Source: Flavobacteriales bacterium (GTDB taxonomy: Bacteria > Bacteroidota > Bacteroidia > CAIKAF01). Taken from it: a DNA stretch of 64,000 bases. The translations under genes were made by a program, and so were the position numbers. The notes under the pieces were generated by a model. It did no database searches. It was not told the origin of the DNA and saw only the letters and a list, made by a program, of their open reading frames with translations. Location of the stretch: assembly GCA_025451235.1 (NCBI GenBank), contig JANWKT010000017.1:124001-188000 (forward strand). Direction: 5' to 3'. Positions within the stretch are counted from its first letter, which is position 1. The number at the start of each line of letters is the position of its first letter. Positions 1-10,138 of this stretch are shown piece by piece.

Positions 1-58
1 GCTTGAATATTTTGAGTCCCAAAAAAGCTTAATCTTTAACCCGGGTAAATAATATTTT

Positions 59-631
59 TTATCCTTCAATCCATTTTTCAATTACTTCCGGATAATGCTG
101 ATGTTCTAATAACTGAACTTTCTCAGCGATGGAGAAAGGTGTTTCTTCTCCCGTAAGGGGGGTTATATATTGGGCCAGAAATTTTCCTTCATCATAATTT
201 TCATTGACCAAATGAATGGTTATTCCAGTCTCTTTTTCTCCGGCTTCCTTGATCGCCTGATGAACATTCATTCCATACATTCCCTTTCCACCGAATTTGG
301 GCAATAAGGCCGGATGAACGTTTACTATCCGATGATGATATGCCTGAATAAGATCGGGGGGCATCAGCCATAAAAATCCTGCCAGTACAATATGGGTGAT
401 CCCTTCCTTTTCCAGTTTGTTCAATACCTCTCTGGACCCATAGAGGTCATTTCTGGAAAACAGATATACCGGAATTTTATAGCTTTTCCCAACTTCTATA
501 ACCCCAGAATCGGGCTTATTGGTACAAACCAAGCCTACTTTAATGTGAGGATGATCTTTAAAATATTGGGCGATTTTTTCGGCATTGCTCCCTTTTCCGG
601 TAGCAAAAATGGCTATTCGGGCATCTTTCAT
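59..631 (-). CDS. purN: Phosphoribosylglycinamide formyltransferase (GART)
   Basis: 190 aa; IAIFATGKGSNAEKI start and HPALLPKFGGKGMYGMNVHQAI / ETGITIHLVNENYDEG motifs of PurN. Confidence 0.94.
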   Translation of the reverse strand: MKDARIAIFATGKGSNAEKIAQYFKDHPHIKVGLVCTNKPDSGVIEVGKSYKIPVYLFSRNDLYGSREVLNKLEKEGITHIVLAGFLWLMPPDLIQAYHHRIVNVHPALLPKFGGKGMYGMNVHQAIKEAGEKETGITIHLVNENYDEGKFLAQYITPLTGEETPFSIAEKVQLLEHQHYPEVIEKWIEG

Positions 632-711
632 TCAGGACTCAAAGATAGTTTTTTGGCCAATTATTTGGCTGCTTTACAAAATCCCCTACTTTTGTTTTAA
701 ATTCTTTTACT

Positions 712-891
712 ATGGATTGGCTATTCAGACCTATTGGAGACTTTTTTGTTTGGACCTTTAAGATCATTTCAGGATTGAACTGGAAGGCAGACCTGTTCAT
801 TATTTTTGCCACTGCAGCCCTGATGTTATATTGGTTCCAGCAAACCTGGAAACACAGGAAAAACGACAAAGGACTTTTCAAGAAACAATAA
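712..891 (+). CDS. Small putative membrane protein (59 aa), absent from the supplied ORF track
   Basis: Read directly: MDWLFRPIGDFFVWTFKIISGLNWKADLFIIFATAALMLYWFQQTWKHRKNDKGLFKKQ; one hydrophobic helix and a basic C-terminus; lies divergent from purN. Confidence 0.6.
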   Translation: MDWLFRPIGDFFVWTFKIISGLNWKADLFIIFATAALMLYWFQQTWKHRKNDKGLFKKQ

Positions 892-1046
892 TATTCATCG
901 ATTTTTATTTTCCCATCCTGTTGTATTATATAGCGGGGTGGGTTTTTTATTCCCACTCCAATTTGCGCTTAGGTGTTAGTCTTATTTTATTGGAAGGATA
1001 ATGATTTATTAGTATTGGGTATTTTTCTTTTTCATATATTTGATAC

Positions 1047-2846
1047 ATGGTCACCAGGAAAGGGGTTCTAGTGCTTTGTATATTGCTGTTGCAGGGGTGG
1101 ACCCTTCTGCAGGCACAAATCACTTATCCTCCCAGGATATTCGGAGACAGCATCCATGCTCCTTTTTATCATGGAGTGGCTTCGGGAGACCCTTTATCCA
1201 ATGCGGTTATTATTTGGACCAGGATCACCCCTGCGCCCAGCGATTTTACTCCATTAACCGTAAATTATCAGGTATCTTCTGATTCCCTTTTTGGATCCAT
1301 CGTTGCAAGTGGATCGGTAACCACCGATAGTTCCTACGACTGGACCATTAAAAAGGACATTACCGGCCTATCACCTAACAGTATTTATTATTATCGATTC
1401 GACAATGGTTTAGGAAGCTATAGCCTCAGAGGCAGAACACGAACGGCTCCAAGCGGGAGTATTTCGGACCTAAAATTCGCCGTTTTTTCCTGCAGCAGTA
1501 TTTTTTCGGGGTATTTCAACTCTTATGCAAGGGTGGCTGAAAAGGCCGATAGCCTAAATGCCGCCATTCATTTGGGAGATTATATTTATGATTTTGTGGA
1601 TGCAGAAGAACAGGTAAGGGTTCCTGTCCCTTATCCGGGCGATCCGGTTACACTCACTGAATGGAGGGGCAGACAAGCTTATTATTTGCTGGATCCGGAC
1701 CTGCGAGCTGCCAAGGCTTCGCTACCATGGATCTGCTTATGGGATAACCATGACCAGGATTGCGGGGGCTCCATACAATGCCCTTTTGGCCCGGGTACTG
1801 AAGCCTTCCTGGAATGGGTTCCGGTTCGGGTACCAGATACCCTCAATCCACTTGAGATCTTCCGCACCTTGTCTTATGGAGATCTGGCGGATATTATTAT
1901 TGCGGATGTACTCATGTTTAGGCATATTGATACACTGCCCAATGGAGAATATAATATGCTGGGGACCTCTCAATTTCTTTGGATACAACAACAGCTCCAA
2001 TCTTCCACCGCTAAATGGAAACTGGTGGGTAATCAGCGAATGATTGGAGGATGGTATACTACCGGAATTGCCCAATGGGTGCTGGATATGTTACCCAATG
2101 ACGGTGCCGTTTTTGACAATAATTCCTGGGATGGATTTCCTGGAACCAAAGCTTTGTTATTCGACTTTCTTCGGGATCAGTTCATTGATAATACCATTAT
2201 TCTCAGCGGGGATGCACATGTTTCCATTGCTCAGGACCTGGTGGAAGATCCTAATAATTCATCGTTATATGATAGCCAAACAGGAATGGGTTCGGCAGGT
2301 GTTGAGTTTCTACCCACCAGCATAAGTCGTGGAAATATGGATGAAGGAGGTGCTCCGATAGGGGCCTTTGATCTGATCAATGAACTCGACAGAAATGCCA
2401 ATCCCCAACACCAATTCACAGATTTTTTTAATCATGGTTATGGAATCCTTCATTTAAAGCATGACAGTACCGTTGCACAATTCTGGTACGCCCCTATTTT
2501 ACAGATAAGCGGCCAGGATTCATTAGGAGCCACTCTGATCGTAAAAAATGGAGAAAACCATTGGTCCAGAACTTCCGGCTATTCTTCCCTTGAAAATACC
2601 CTGGGTTTAGATTTTCATGTATTTCCCAATCCCGCCAATGAATGGATCACACTGGAGTTTGCTGAAAACCCATTGGGGAATGTTCAAATCGAGATCTTTG
2701 ATGCGGTTGGAAGAACTCATCTAGAACAAACATTCGCCGAATTAAACGCAGGAAATTTACACTTGCTGAACATTCAGCAACTCCCAACTGGTTTATATTT
2801 TATTCGCATCAATCACACCAGTTCCAGGAAGTTCATCAAGCAATAA
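1047..2846 (+). CDS. PhoD-like alkaline phosphatase D family protein with T9SS type A sorting domain
   Basis: Signal peptide; HGVASGDPLSNAVIIWTRITP, FAVFSCSS, HLGDYIYD, WDNHDQD, LSGDAHVS motifs; C-terminal FPNPANEWITLEF...KFIKQ sorting domain. Confidence 0.92.
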   Translation: MVTRKGVLVLCILLLQGWTLLQAQITYPPRIFGDSIHAPFYHGVASGDPLSNAVIIWTRITPAPSDFTPLTVNYQVSSDSLFGSIVASGSVTTDSSYDWTIKKDITGLSPNSIYYYRFDNGLGSYSLRGRTRTAPSGSISDLKFAVFSCSSIFSGYFNSYARVAEKADSLNAAIHLGDYIYDFVDAEEQVRVPVPYPGDPVTLTEWRGRQAYYLLDPDLRAAKASLPWICLWDNHDQDCGGSIQCPFGPGTEAFLEWVPVRVPDTLNPLEIFRTLSYGDLADIIIADVLMFRHIDTLPNGEYNMLGTSQFLWIQQQLQSSTAKWKLVGNQRMIGGWYTTGIAQWVLDMLPNDGAVFDNNSWDGFPGTKALLFDFLRDQFIDNTIILSGDAHVSIAQDLVEDPNNSSLYDSQTGMGSAGVEFLPTSISRGNMDEGGAPIGAFDLINELDRNANPQHQFTDFFNHGYGILHLKHDSTVAQFWYAPILQISGQDSLGATLIVKNGENHWSRTSGYSSLENTLGLDFHVFPNPANEWITLEFAENPLGNVQIEIFDAVGRTHLEQTFAELNAGNLHLLNIQQLPTGLYFIRINHTSSRKFIKQ

Positions 2847-2984
2847 TTCTTCCTGATTTTCAGGGCATTTACTATGTTTTCACACTGAGTAGCTGGTTAT
2901 TAAATAAAAACATCCAAATGGTTTGCCCCGATAGCTATGGGATGAGGGAATGCAATGATTTCTCTTTTTTTATACATTTATACT

Positions 2985-4079
2985 ATGAAACGAACCCTAC
3001 CCTATTTCTTTTTGCCGGTTTTTATTTTTTGCAATCACTTGCACTCGCAATTGGTGATCAGTTCAACAGACATGCCGGCCATTGATACGATCTATCATTT
3101 TCACAATGCCTCTATTTTGAATGTTGACTTCGATTATACCGGCGGAGACGTTGTTTGGGATTATACCACTTTAGTTGAAACCGGGTTCTCGCAGGATAGT
3201 TTTGCAAATCCCTCTACTACCCCTTGGGTATACCAGTTGGTGTTCAATAATTTTTTATACCCTTCGTACGATGCTACCCATGCACAGCCCGGAAGCAGCA
3301 TCCTGTTGCCTTCGCAAATTCCATTCGAAGTAACAGATGTATACAACTTCTATAAAAACACTTCCACCTCTTTTTCGATGGTAGGATTTGGGGCAACCAT
3401 CAATAGCATTCCCACACCCATACAATATACAGGCAAAGACCGGGTATATAAATTTCCCCTTAGCTATGGCAACATGGATACATCCACTTATTTCTTTGAG
3501 GTAAATGTGCCCACCCTTGGCTATTGGAACCAATCAGGAACGAGGGAGAACCATGTGGATGGATATGGAACCGTGTTGCTCCCAAACAATGCCAGTTATG
3601 AAGTTTTAAGGCTTAAATCAACCTTACATATCACGGATACAGTCTATGTGGACCAATTGGGATTCGCCATTCCCATTCCTCGCCTTCAAACAGAATATAA
3701 GTTTCTCGCCGTTGGAGAAGGAGAGCCCGTACTCCAAATTGTTACCCAGCCCTTGTTTTTAGTGGCCGGTCCAGAAACGGTTATTTCGGTGAGATTTAAG
3801 AATGAGATGAACCTGGCCTCTGCACAGGACGCTACAGGGGGCTCTTTGCTGGTTTATCCAAATCCTGCCACTGAATTTATAACTATCTCAAATCCGCAAC
3901 AACTTGTTATAGAAAAAATATTCTTGGTGAATAGTACGGGGCAGGTTGTTTATACTGATTTTATTGGCTCTTCAGGAGATATCAGGCTTGAGGTGAGTAT
4001 GTTTGCTGCAGGAAATTATCAGCTTATTTCTTGCACTTCCGACAGCCGTATTTTCAGGAAGTCCATTATTCTACAATAA
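2985..4079 (+). CDS. Secreted protein with T9SS type A sorting domain
   Basis: Signal peptide from internal Met (MKRTLPYFFLPVFIFC); C-terminal VYPNPATEFITISNPQ...RKSIILQ. Confidence 0.8.
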   Translation: MKRTLPYFFLPVFIFCNHLHSQLVISSTDMPAIDTIYHFHNASILNVDFDYTGGDVVWDYTTLVETGFSQDSFANPSTTPWVYQLVFNNFLYPSYDATHAQPGSSILLPSQIPFEVTDVYNFYKNTSTSFSMVGFGATINSIPTPIQYTGKDRVYKFPLSYGNMDTSTYFFEVNVPTLGYWNQSGTRENHVDGYGTVLLPNNASYEVLRLKSTLHITDTVYVDQLGFAIPIPRLQTEYKFLAVGEGEPVLQIVTQPLFLVAGPETVISVRFKNEMNLASAQDATGGSLLVYPNPATEFITISNPQQLVIEKIFLVNSTGQVVYTDFIGSSGDIRLEVSMFAAGNYQLISCTSDSRIFRKSIILQ

Positions 4080-4140
4080 GTTTTTAACTACGTTGATTGT
4101 CGTCGACTTAGAAGATCCATAAAAAAGCGATGGCCACCCA

Positions 4141-4171
4141 AAACAAAAAACCCTGGCATTTGAACCAGGGC
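4141..4171 (-). terminator. Intrinsic terminator downstream of the glutamate dehydrogenase gene
   Basis: CCCTGG...CCAGGG stem followed on the minus strand by TTTTTTGTTTT. Confidence 0.75.
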
Positions 4172-4197
4172 TTCTCAAATATGATATATACAGAAAA

Positions 4198-5628
4198 TTA
4201 GGGGAATACTCCCAGCTTTTCATAAGAAACAACGATCTTATTGATAGCAGTAACAAAGGCTGCTGTGCGAAGATCGGTGATCTTTTTGTTGTCAGCCATG
4301 GTTTTAATGATCTGCTCTAAAGAGTCAATCATGGTTTCTTCAAGGCCCGAATAAACCAGGTCAATTTCGTCCGCCCCATGATCCAGCATTTTGCGTTGTG
4401 CCGCTGATACTTTTTTGCCTGTGCTACTTTCAATGGCATCAATCAAACCATTATTGAGGGTTTGTTGGTACCTTTTTTCCATACGTCCAAAACGAACGTG
4501 TGAAAGGTTTTTCAACCACTCAAAATAAGAAACCGTTACGCCGCCGGCATTTAAATAAATATCCGGAATAATAACTGTTTTCTTTTTCAATAACACCTGC
4601 TCCGCCTCTGGAGTAACCGGTCCATTCGCGGCCTCACCAATGATCTTTGTTTTTATCCTGGCAGCATTGTCTTTATTGATCTGGTTTTCTAAAGCCGCAG
4701 GGATTAGGATATCACATTCCACTTCCAATACATCCGTATTGTTTTTAAGTGTTTTGCTTCCTTTTAAACCATCCAGTGTGGAGTGTTGTTTGAAATAATT
4801 AAACGCTTCTTCCGGGTTAATCCCTTTAGGGTTTGTAACGGCGCTATTCCACTCCCCTAATCCAACAATGATAGCTCCAGCCTCATAAAAGAATTTGGCC
4901 GCATGGTATCCCACATTTCCCAATCCTTGCACTACTACTGTTTTTCCTTTTATTCCTGTGGTAAGTCCTAGTTTTTTTGCTCTTTCTGAATCAGATAAAT
5001 ATTGACGGATTCCATAAAATACCCCTAGGCCCGTGGCTTCTTTACGGCCCCTGATACCTCCTTGCCCAACCGGTTTTCCAGTTACACAGGCAAGGGCATT
5101 GATGTCATTCATGTTAAAAGTATTGTAGGTATCTACAATCCAACTCATCTCTCTTTCTCCGGTTCCATAATCTGGTGCTGGAACATCAATTCCAGGTCCA
5201 ATAAAGTTCTTTTTGATCAACTCCGAAGTATACCGGCGAGTGATCCTTTCTAATTCTTCTTCACTGTATTTACGGGGGTTAATTTTTACTCCTCCTTTTG
5301 CCCCTCCAAAAGGGACATCAACTATTGAACATTTATAGGTCATTAAAGCGGCCAATGCCATTACTTCGTCTTGGTTCACATGCTCACTATACCTAATTCC
5401 TCCCTTGGTGGGTAATTTATGGTGACTATGTTCAACCCGATATGCCTCTACTACCTCGTATCCTCCTTTTACCTTAATTGGAAATTTAATTCTATAAACA
5501 CTGTTACAGTGTCGAATTTGCTCTAATATACCTGGGGTTGTTTTTACGAATTGTGCAGCATGATCAAAATACTGCAATACATCATCAAAGAAAGAATTTT
5601 CTCTTTGCAAATCAAGTTTTTTAGCCAT
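4198..5628 (-). CDS. Glu/Leu/Phe/Val dehydrogenase
   Basis: KGGIRYSEHVNQDEVMALAALMTYKCSIVDVPFGGAKGGV and VVVQGLGNVGYHAAKFFYEAGA motifs; start set at MAKKLDLQ because a TATATTTG box lies at 5649-5656 inside the longer ORF. Confidence 0.93.
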   Translation of the reverse strand: MAKKLDLQRENSFFDDVLQYFDHAAQFVKTTPGILEQIRHCNSVYRIKFPIKVKGGYEVVEAYRVEHSHHKLPTKGGIRYSEHVNQDEVMALAALMTYKCSIVDVPFGGAKGGVKINPRKYSEEELERITRRYTSELIKKNFIGPGIDVPAPDYGTGEREMSWIVDTYNTFNMNDINALACVTGKPVGQGGIRGRKEATGLGVFYGIRQYLSDSERAKKLGLTTGIKGKTVVVQGLGNVGYHAAKFFYEAGAIIVGLGEWNSAVTNPKGINPEEAFNYFKQHSTLDGLKGSKTLKNNTDVLEVECDILIPAALENQINKDNAARIKTKIIGEAANGPVTPEAEQVLLKKKTVIIPDIYLNAGGVTVSYFEWLKNLSHVRFGRMEKRYQQTLNNGLIDAIESSTGKKVSAAQRKMLDHGADEIDLVYSGLEETMIDSLEQIIKTMADNKKITDLRTAAFVTAINKIVVSYEKLGVFP

Positions 5629-5648
5629 ATAACCGTTTTTAGAATGTG

Positions 5649-5656
5649 CAAATATA
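5649..5656 (-). promoter_or_regulatory. Bacteroidota -7 element TATATTTG for the glutamate dehydrogenase gene
   Basis: CAAATATA on the plus strand, 20 nt upstream of the MAKK start. Confidence 0.6.
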
Positions 5657-5659
5657 CAC

Positions 5660-8143
5660 TTAGAATTGATAACTGTATTGAATAACGAAAGATCGTGGAG
5701 CTTCAAGCTTGCCCGGTCTTAAGGAGTATATTCGGTTGGCTACATTGTTGATAATAAAAGATACTTTAGAAGACTTGCTGATCTGAACTGCCAGGCGCAT
5801 ATCCATTACCCAATCCCCCTGATTATTTCCGTCCCTGAAGGTTTTTATATCTGGGGTAAAGCCTAAAGGCGCAAGTGTATAAAAGGCCTTGTCGATATTT
5901 TGCATATAGCTATTGAACCTGAAGGATGCTCCGAAGGAGATAAATTTCCAAGTAACCTCTGCGTCGAATTTAAAGGTATGCTGAAACCTGTATTTCAAAA
6001 TGTAGTTGCTTGTATCAGTGCTTGAATTAAGATAGTTGAGCGTAGTAGCGCTGGTGTCAATTGCATAATTATAATTCGGTGTTAGGCTTTGTGGAAGGGC
6101 ATAATTATACCCCATTAAGCAATTGAGGGTCCAGTTTTTACCAAATTTCCCTCCCCCCAATACCGAAATATCAACCCCTACCACTCTTGCTCTTCCTGTG
6201 TTTAAAGAAATAAATCCTGGGCCCACTCCTGGAATATTGGTAAAGTTGAATTCTATAAAATTATCGTATTCCTGCCAGAAGCCAGCAACATCAGCATATC
6301 CCATAAAGTTTTTGCCGATCTTAAAGCCTTGTTTAACTCCCACTTCAGCACTCCAGCTTTTTTCCGGCCGGAGGGTTGGGTTCGGCGCAATGCTTACCCC
6401 TCCAACGGTGGTCGTGATAAATCTTTCGGCGATGGTCGGAAATCGATAGCCCTGGCCAAAGGAGGTCCTTATAAAAGTATGTGAAGCCGCTTTGAAGCTG
6501 AGCCCTCCCCTGAAAACGGGTTGAAATCCGCTGGAAACAATACTCGTATCATACAGTGTATAATCTCCGTTGTTGTAAATCCTATACCGGTCGTACTTCC
6601 CAATATTAAAATACTCCAGCCTGGCGCCCAAGCAGATAGTGAGCCTATCCCAGAGTTTGTTTTCTATTTGTACGTATGCCGCAATGTTCAGGTTATTTGT
6701 ATAAATCCTATCAGTTTGGATGGAGTCCATGGTGTTGGTATCCAGCGACGGAGCGGTACCCGCAAAGAGTTCCGCTCTACCAATGGTAAAGAGCGACATA
6801 ACACCTGTTGTGATCACCATGTTTTTCAGGTAATTGTTTTTAGACGCTTTAGGGCCTGTAAATCTCTTCTGGTATTGGAACTCCCCATAAAACAAATCCG
6901 AAGCATTTCCCTGCCCATTATCGTTGTCATAGTTGATCAAAAGGTACCGGGTCCTGAGATGGTAATTGCTCCCCCTTTTGCCTCCATAGCTTACATATGG
7001 ATCGATATTCATCAGGGTTTGAAGGGTACGGGTCATCGCACCTCCAAAGGCCCTGTATATATCTTTGCCGCTGTTGCTCCATAAAAATGATCCTGTGCTA
7101 GACCCATACATGAAGTTACCGTTCACCCCGATGGATAATCCCTCTTTCTTTTTAAATCTATATCGGGTGTTGAAATTTACTCTTGCCCTGTATTCGTTTT
7201 CCCCGTTCAAAACCGTATCAAGTGTTTGGGCAGATGGCACATAAAGCTTGGAGGGGCCTATATATCCTTTTTCAGCAAATAGATTTCCACCTACGACCAG
7301 GTCAAAATTTTGCTTGATTTTTCTAGTATGAAGAAAGCTGATGCCCGTTTGAAAAGGGGGGAAATCTGTGGCCCAGTTTACGGAATCACGTAGATTGGAT
7401 ATGCCGCTGAAAGCGGTTATTCTGGTAAATGGTTTGTCTTTAGGATAAGCGGTCCGTATGTTAATCACACCGTTGAGGGCTGCTGAACCATACAACACAG
7501 AGGAGGCTCCTTTGATTACCTCGATCTGTTCCAGGTTTTCAATGGGTATAAATCCCCAGCTAGGTCGGCCTGCATCTCCTGATAGCAGAGGTATATCATC
7601 TACCAGCACCATTACCCGGCTTCCTGCTCCGAAGCTATATCCGCTTCCAGATCTGATCTGTGGTTCATTGTCAACAATATTTACACCTGGTACTTGCTGT
7701 AACGACTGACTTGCTGAAGTGGCGTTCTTGTTTTGAACAATATTGGGCTTTAAGACCTCCATTGTAACAGTAAGGTCTTCAATATTTTTTTCGTATTTTC
7801 CTTCTGACTTTACATAGGTGATCAGCTCTATCGGTTTTTCCTTGATGGTTTTTGCCAGGTCTTTTACCTCTCCTGCTGCCAATGTGATCTTTTCAGAGGC
7901 TGGCTCATAGTCGATCGAAGAAAATAAGATCGTATAGGTCCCGGGGTCCAGGCTCAGTTGGAATTTTCCATTCTCATCGGTAACGGTTCCTATAGAGGTT
8001 CCTTCAACCAATACATTTAAAAATTCAACGGGTTTTGTGGTGCTTTCGTCAGTTACAATTCCATTGACCGTTCCTTTTTGCGCAATGGCAAATACAGATA
8101 GTAATGCCAGGGGTAAAAACAGTAAAATCTTTTTTATCATCAC
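5660..8143 (-). CDS. TonB-dependent receptor with N-terminal carboxypeptidase-like regulatory domain
   Basis: 827 aa; GTVNGIVTDESTTKPVEFLNVLVEGT, plug domain SLQQVPGVNIVDNEPQIRSGSGYSFGAGSRVMVLVDDIPL, IEVIKGASSVLYGSAALNGVINI, terminal aromatic IQYSYQF. Confidence 0.95.
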   Translation of the reverse strand: MMIKKILLFLPLALLSVFAIAQKGTVNGIVTDESTTKPVEFLNVLVEGTSIGTVTDENGKFQLSLDPGTYTILFSSIDYEPASEKITLAAGEVKDLAKTIKEKPIELITYVKSEGKYEKNIEDLTVTMEVLKPNIVQNKNATSASQSLQQVPGVNIVDNEPQIRSGSGYSFGAGSRVMVLVDDIPLLSGDAGRPSWGFIPIENLEQIEVIKGASSVLYGSAALNGVINIRTAYPKDKPFTRITAFSGISNLRDSVNWATDFPPFQTGISFLHTRKIKQNFDLVVGGNLFAEKGYIGPSKLYVPSAQTLDTVLNGENEYRARVNFNTRYRFKKKEGLSIGVNGNFMYGSSTGSFLWSNSGKDIYRAFGGAMTRTLQTLMNIDPYVSYGGKRGSNYHLRTRYLLINYDNDNGQGNASDLFYGEFQYQKRFTGPKASKNNYLKNMVITTGVMSLFTIGRAELFAGTAPSLDTNTMDSIQTDRIYTNNLNIAAYVQIENKLWDRLTICLGARLEYFNIGKYDRYRIYNNGDYTLYDTSIVSSGFQPVFRGGLSFKAASHTFIRTSFGQGYRFPTIAERFITTTVGGVSIAPNPTLRPEKSWSAEVGVKQGFKIGKNFMGYADVAGFWQEYDNFIEFNFTNIPGVGPGFISLNTGRARVVGVDISVLGGGKFGKNWTLNCLMGYNYALPQSLTPNYNYAIDTSATTLNYLNSSTDTSNYILKYRFQHTFKFDAEVTWKFISFGASFRFNSYMQNIDKAFYTLAPLGFTPDIKTFRDGNNQGDWVMDMRLAVQISKSSKVSFIINNVANRIYSLRPGKLEAPRSFVIQYSYQF

Positions 8144-8156
8144 GCTGCAAGGGTTA

Positions 8157-8174
8157 TATTAATAATTATTAATA
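8157..8174. promoter_or_regulatory. Perfect 18-bp AT-rich palindrome between promoter and start of the TonB receptor gene
   Basis: TATTAATAATTATTAATA is its own reverse complement; next to the minus-strand box TAGGTTTG at 8177-8184. Confidence 0.55.
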
Positions 8175-8233
8175 GTCAAACCTAAATCTTTTTCCAAAAA
8201 TTCCAAAAATTTTTTTTCTTAGGGAAGTTAATA

Positions 8234-9340
8234 TTGACAGGAATTTTGGAAGAATTAAACGCAATCATTGGGCTTAAAATGTGTGATGGTATTGGTGATA
8301 TCACAGCCAATAAATTGATCTCATTTTGCGGCAGTGCTTCGGCTGTTTTTGAAGAGAAAAGCAGGCACTTGTCCTCTATTCCGGGCGTTCCGGCAAAAAT
8401 AGGAGAGCTTCTAAAAGAGAATATCGTCTGGGAATTGGTAGAAAAAGAAGTGGATTATATCAACAGGAACAATATCAATTATGTCACTCTATTAGATCGC
8501 GAATATCCCAAAAATCTTCTTTCCATCGATTGTGCTCCTTTGTTACTTTTTTTCACCGGTACTATTGAAAAGTTGAATACCCTTCCTTGTATCAGTATTG
8601 TTGGAACCAGGCATGCAACTCCTTATGGTATTGATATGGTAGCCGAATTAGTGGCCTGCCTTCAGGAACACAATATTTGCATTGTTAGCGGTCTGGCGCT
8701 CGGCATCGATGTTGCAGCACATAAAGCATCTATCAGGCACTCCGTCCCTACCTTTGGTATTGTGGGCCATGGCTTAAAAACAATTTATCCTTCGGCCAAT
8801 AAAGCTGCTGCTGAAAAGCTTGTTGAAACCGGTGGGGGTATTGTCTCTGAATTTTTTTTCGACGAGATCCCGAATCGAGAGAATTTTCCAAAGAGGAATC
8901 GGATCATTGCTGGACTGTCCTTCGCAACTATCGTTGTTGAAGCAGCCAAAAAAGGAGGAGCATTGATTACAGCTGATCTTGCCTATGCTTACAAAAGAAA
9001 GGTGTTTGCAGTTCCAGGAAGATATAACGATAAGTTTTCGGAGGGTTGTAATGAGCTGATCAAAAACGGAAAAGCACTGCCTGTTTTATCCATTTCTTCT
9101 TTAATTGAAGATCTTGGCTTGAAAAGACCTGCTGTGAAGGCCTCTCCTACCGTAGAAGTCCAATTAACATCTGAGGAATCAGCCCTTCTCCAGATCATTC
9201 GCAATAGTTCCAAAATTAGTTTGGACAATATCTCCGCCATTTCTCAATTATGCATCAGCGGTTGTGCTGCTATTTTATTCGGTCTGGAAATGAAGGGTAT
9301 CATTAGAAATCTTCCCGGTAAAATCTATGAAGCTTGTTGA
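8234..9340 (+). CDS. dprA: DNA-processing protein DprA
   Basis: ISIVGTRHATPYGIDMV, IVSGLALGIDVAAHKASI, IVGHGLKTIYPSANKAAAEKLVETGGGIVSEF, RNRIIAGLS motifs; TTG start. Confidence 0.95.
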   Translation: MTGILEELNAIIGLKMCDGIGDITANKLISFCGSASAVFEEKSRHLSSIPGVPAKIGELLKENIVWELVEKEVDYINRNNINYVTLLDREYPKNLLSIDCAPLLLFFTGTIEKLNTLPCISIVGTRHATPYGIDMVAELVACLQEHNICIVSGLALGIDVAAHKASIRHSVPTFGIVGHGLKTIYPSANKAAAEKLVETGGGIVSEFFFDEIPNRENFPKRNRIIAGLSFATIVVEAAKKGGALITADLAYAYKRKVFAVPGRYNDKFSEGCNELIKNGKALPVLSISSLIEDLGLKRPAVKASPTVEVQLTSEESALLQIIRNSSKISLDNISAISQLCISGCAAILFGLEMKGIIRNLPGKIYEAC

Positions 9341-10080
9341 TTTTGGTTTCTTTTTCTTATTCTTATATTGATCAGCTCCACGATCAATGAAAAGAAAATA
9401 GCAAAATAGATATATCCCTTCGGAATGTCCTTTCCTATTGCCTGCATTAATAGTGTAAATCCTATGAGAATTAAAAAGGAGAGGGCTAGAATTTGTAAAC
9501 TCGGAAACCGATTGATAAAACGACTTACCGATCCCGAAAACACCATCATAACGATCATGGATAAAATAAGAGAAATGATGATCAAAAGAATACTATTTGA
9601 TAGGCCAATAGCTGTAAGAATGGAATCAAAAGAAAAGATAACATCCAGTGCTATTATCTGTAAGATGATAAAGAAAAAGGACATGCTCTTTACTTTTTCC
9701 TGGGGCTGCTTTTTCCTTTTTTCAAGCTTTTGGAACATTTCCGAAGTGCTTTTGGCTATCAAAAACATTCCTCCTATGAAAAAAATAATGGCCTTTCCTG
9801 TGATCGCTATAGGATCGATCACCATATCCCCAAAGGCATATTTCTCTGTTGTATAAAACGATTGATCAAGGCTCATGATCAATGAGATACCAAAAAGAAG
9901 AATGATTCGAAGGACCAAAGCAACCACTAAACCAATATTTCTTGCGGAAGCCTGGCTTTTTTGTGGTAATTTGTTGGTAACAATTGATATAAAGATAATA
10001 TTGTCAATTCCCAGTATTACTTCAAGAAAGGTGAGGGTTAGCAGAATAAACCATGTGCTTGTGTGTAAGAAAATCTCCAT
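9325..10080 (-). CDS. TerC family integral membrane protein
   Basis: LTFLEVILGIDNIIFISIV and IIALDVIFSFDSILTAIGL motifs; 3' end overlaps dprA. Confidence 0.93.
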   Translation of the reverse strand: MEIFLHTSTWFILLTLTFLEVILGIDNIIFISIVTNKLPQKSQASARNIGLVVALVLRIILLFGISLIMSLDQSFYTTEKYAFGDMVIDPIAITGKAIIFFIGGMFLIAKSTSEMFQKLEKRKKQPQEKVKSMSFFFIILQIIALDVIFSFDSILTAIGLSNSILLIIISLILSMIVMMVFSGSVSRFINRFPSLQILALSFLILIGFTLLMQAIGKDIPKGYIYFAIFFSLIVELINIRIRKRNQNQQAS

Positions 10081-10138
10081 TAAATCTCTGTAAATAACAA
10101 AAATAAATATATTTAGACTTTAAAATAATCTTTTTTTC

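Noticed and set aside
639-956. Minus-strand ORF of 105 aa
   Set aside because: Overlaps the better supported plus-strand 59-aa membrane ORF; no recognisable domain
5629-5706. N-terminal extension of glutamate dehydrogenase
   Set aside because: Contains the -7 promoter box and overlaps the TonB receptor 3' end; MAKK start fits the family
6123-7709. Plus-strand ORFs opposite the TonB receptor gene
   Set aside because: Antisense shadow ORFs, no domain features
9425-10093. Plus-strand ORFs opposite the TerC gene
   Set aside because: Antisense shadows of a hydrophobic membrane protein gene
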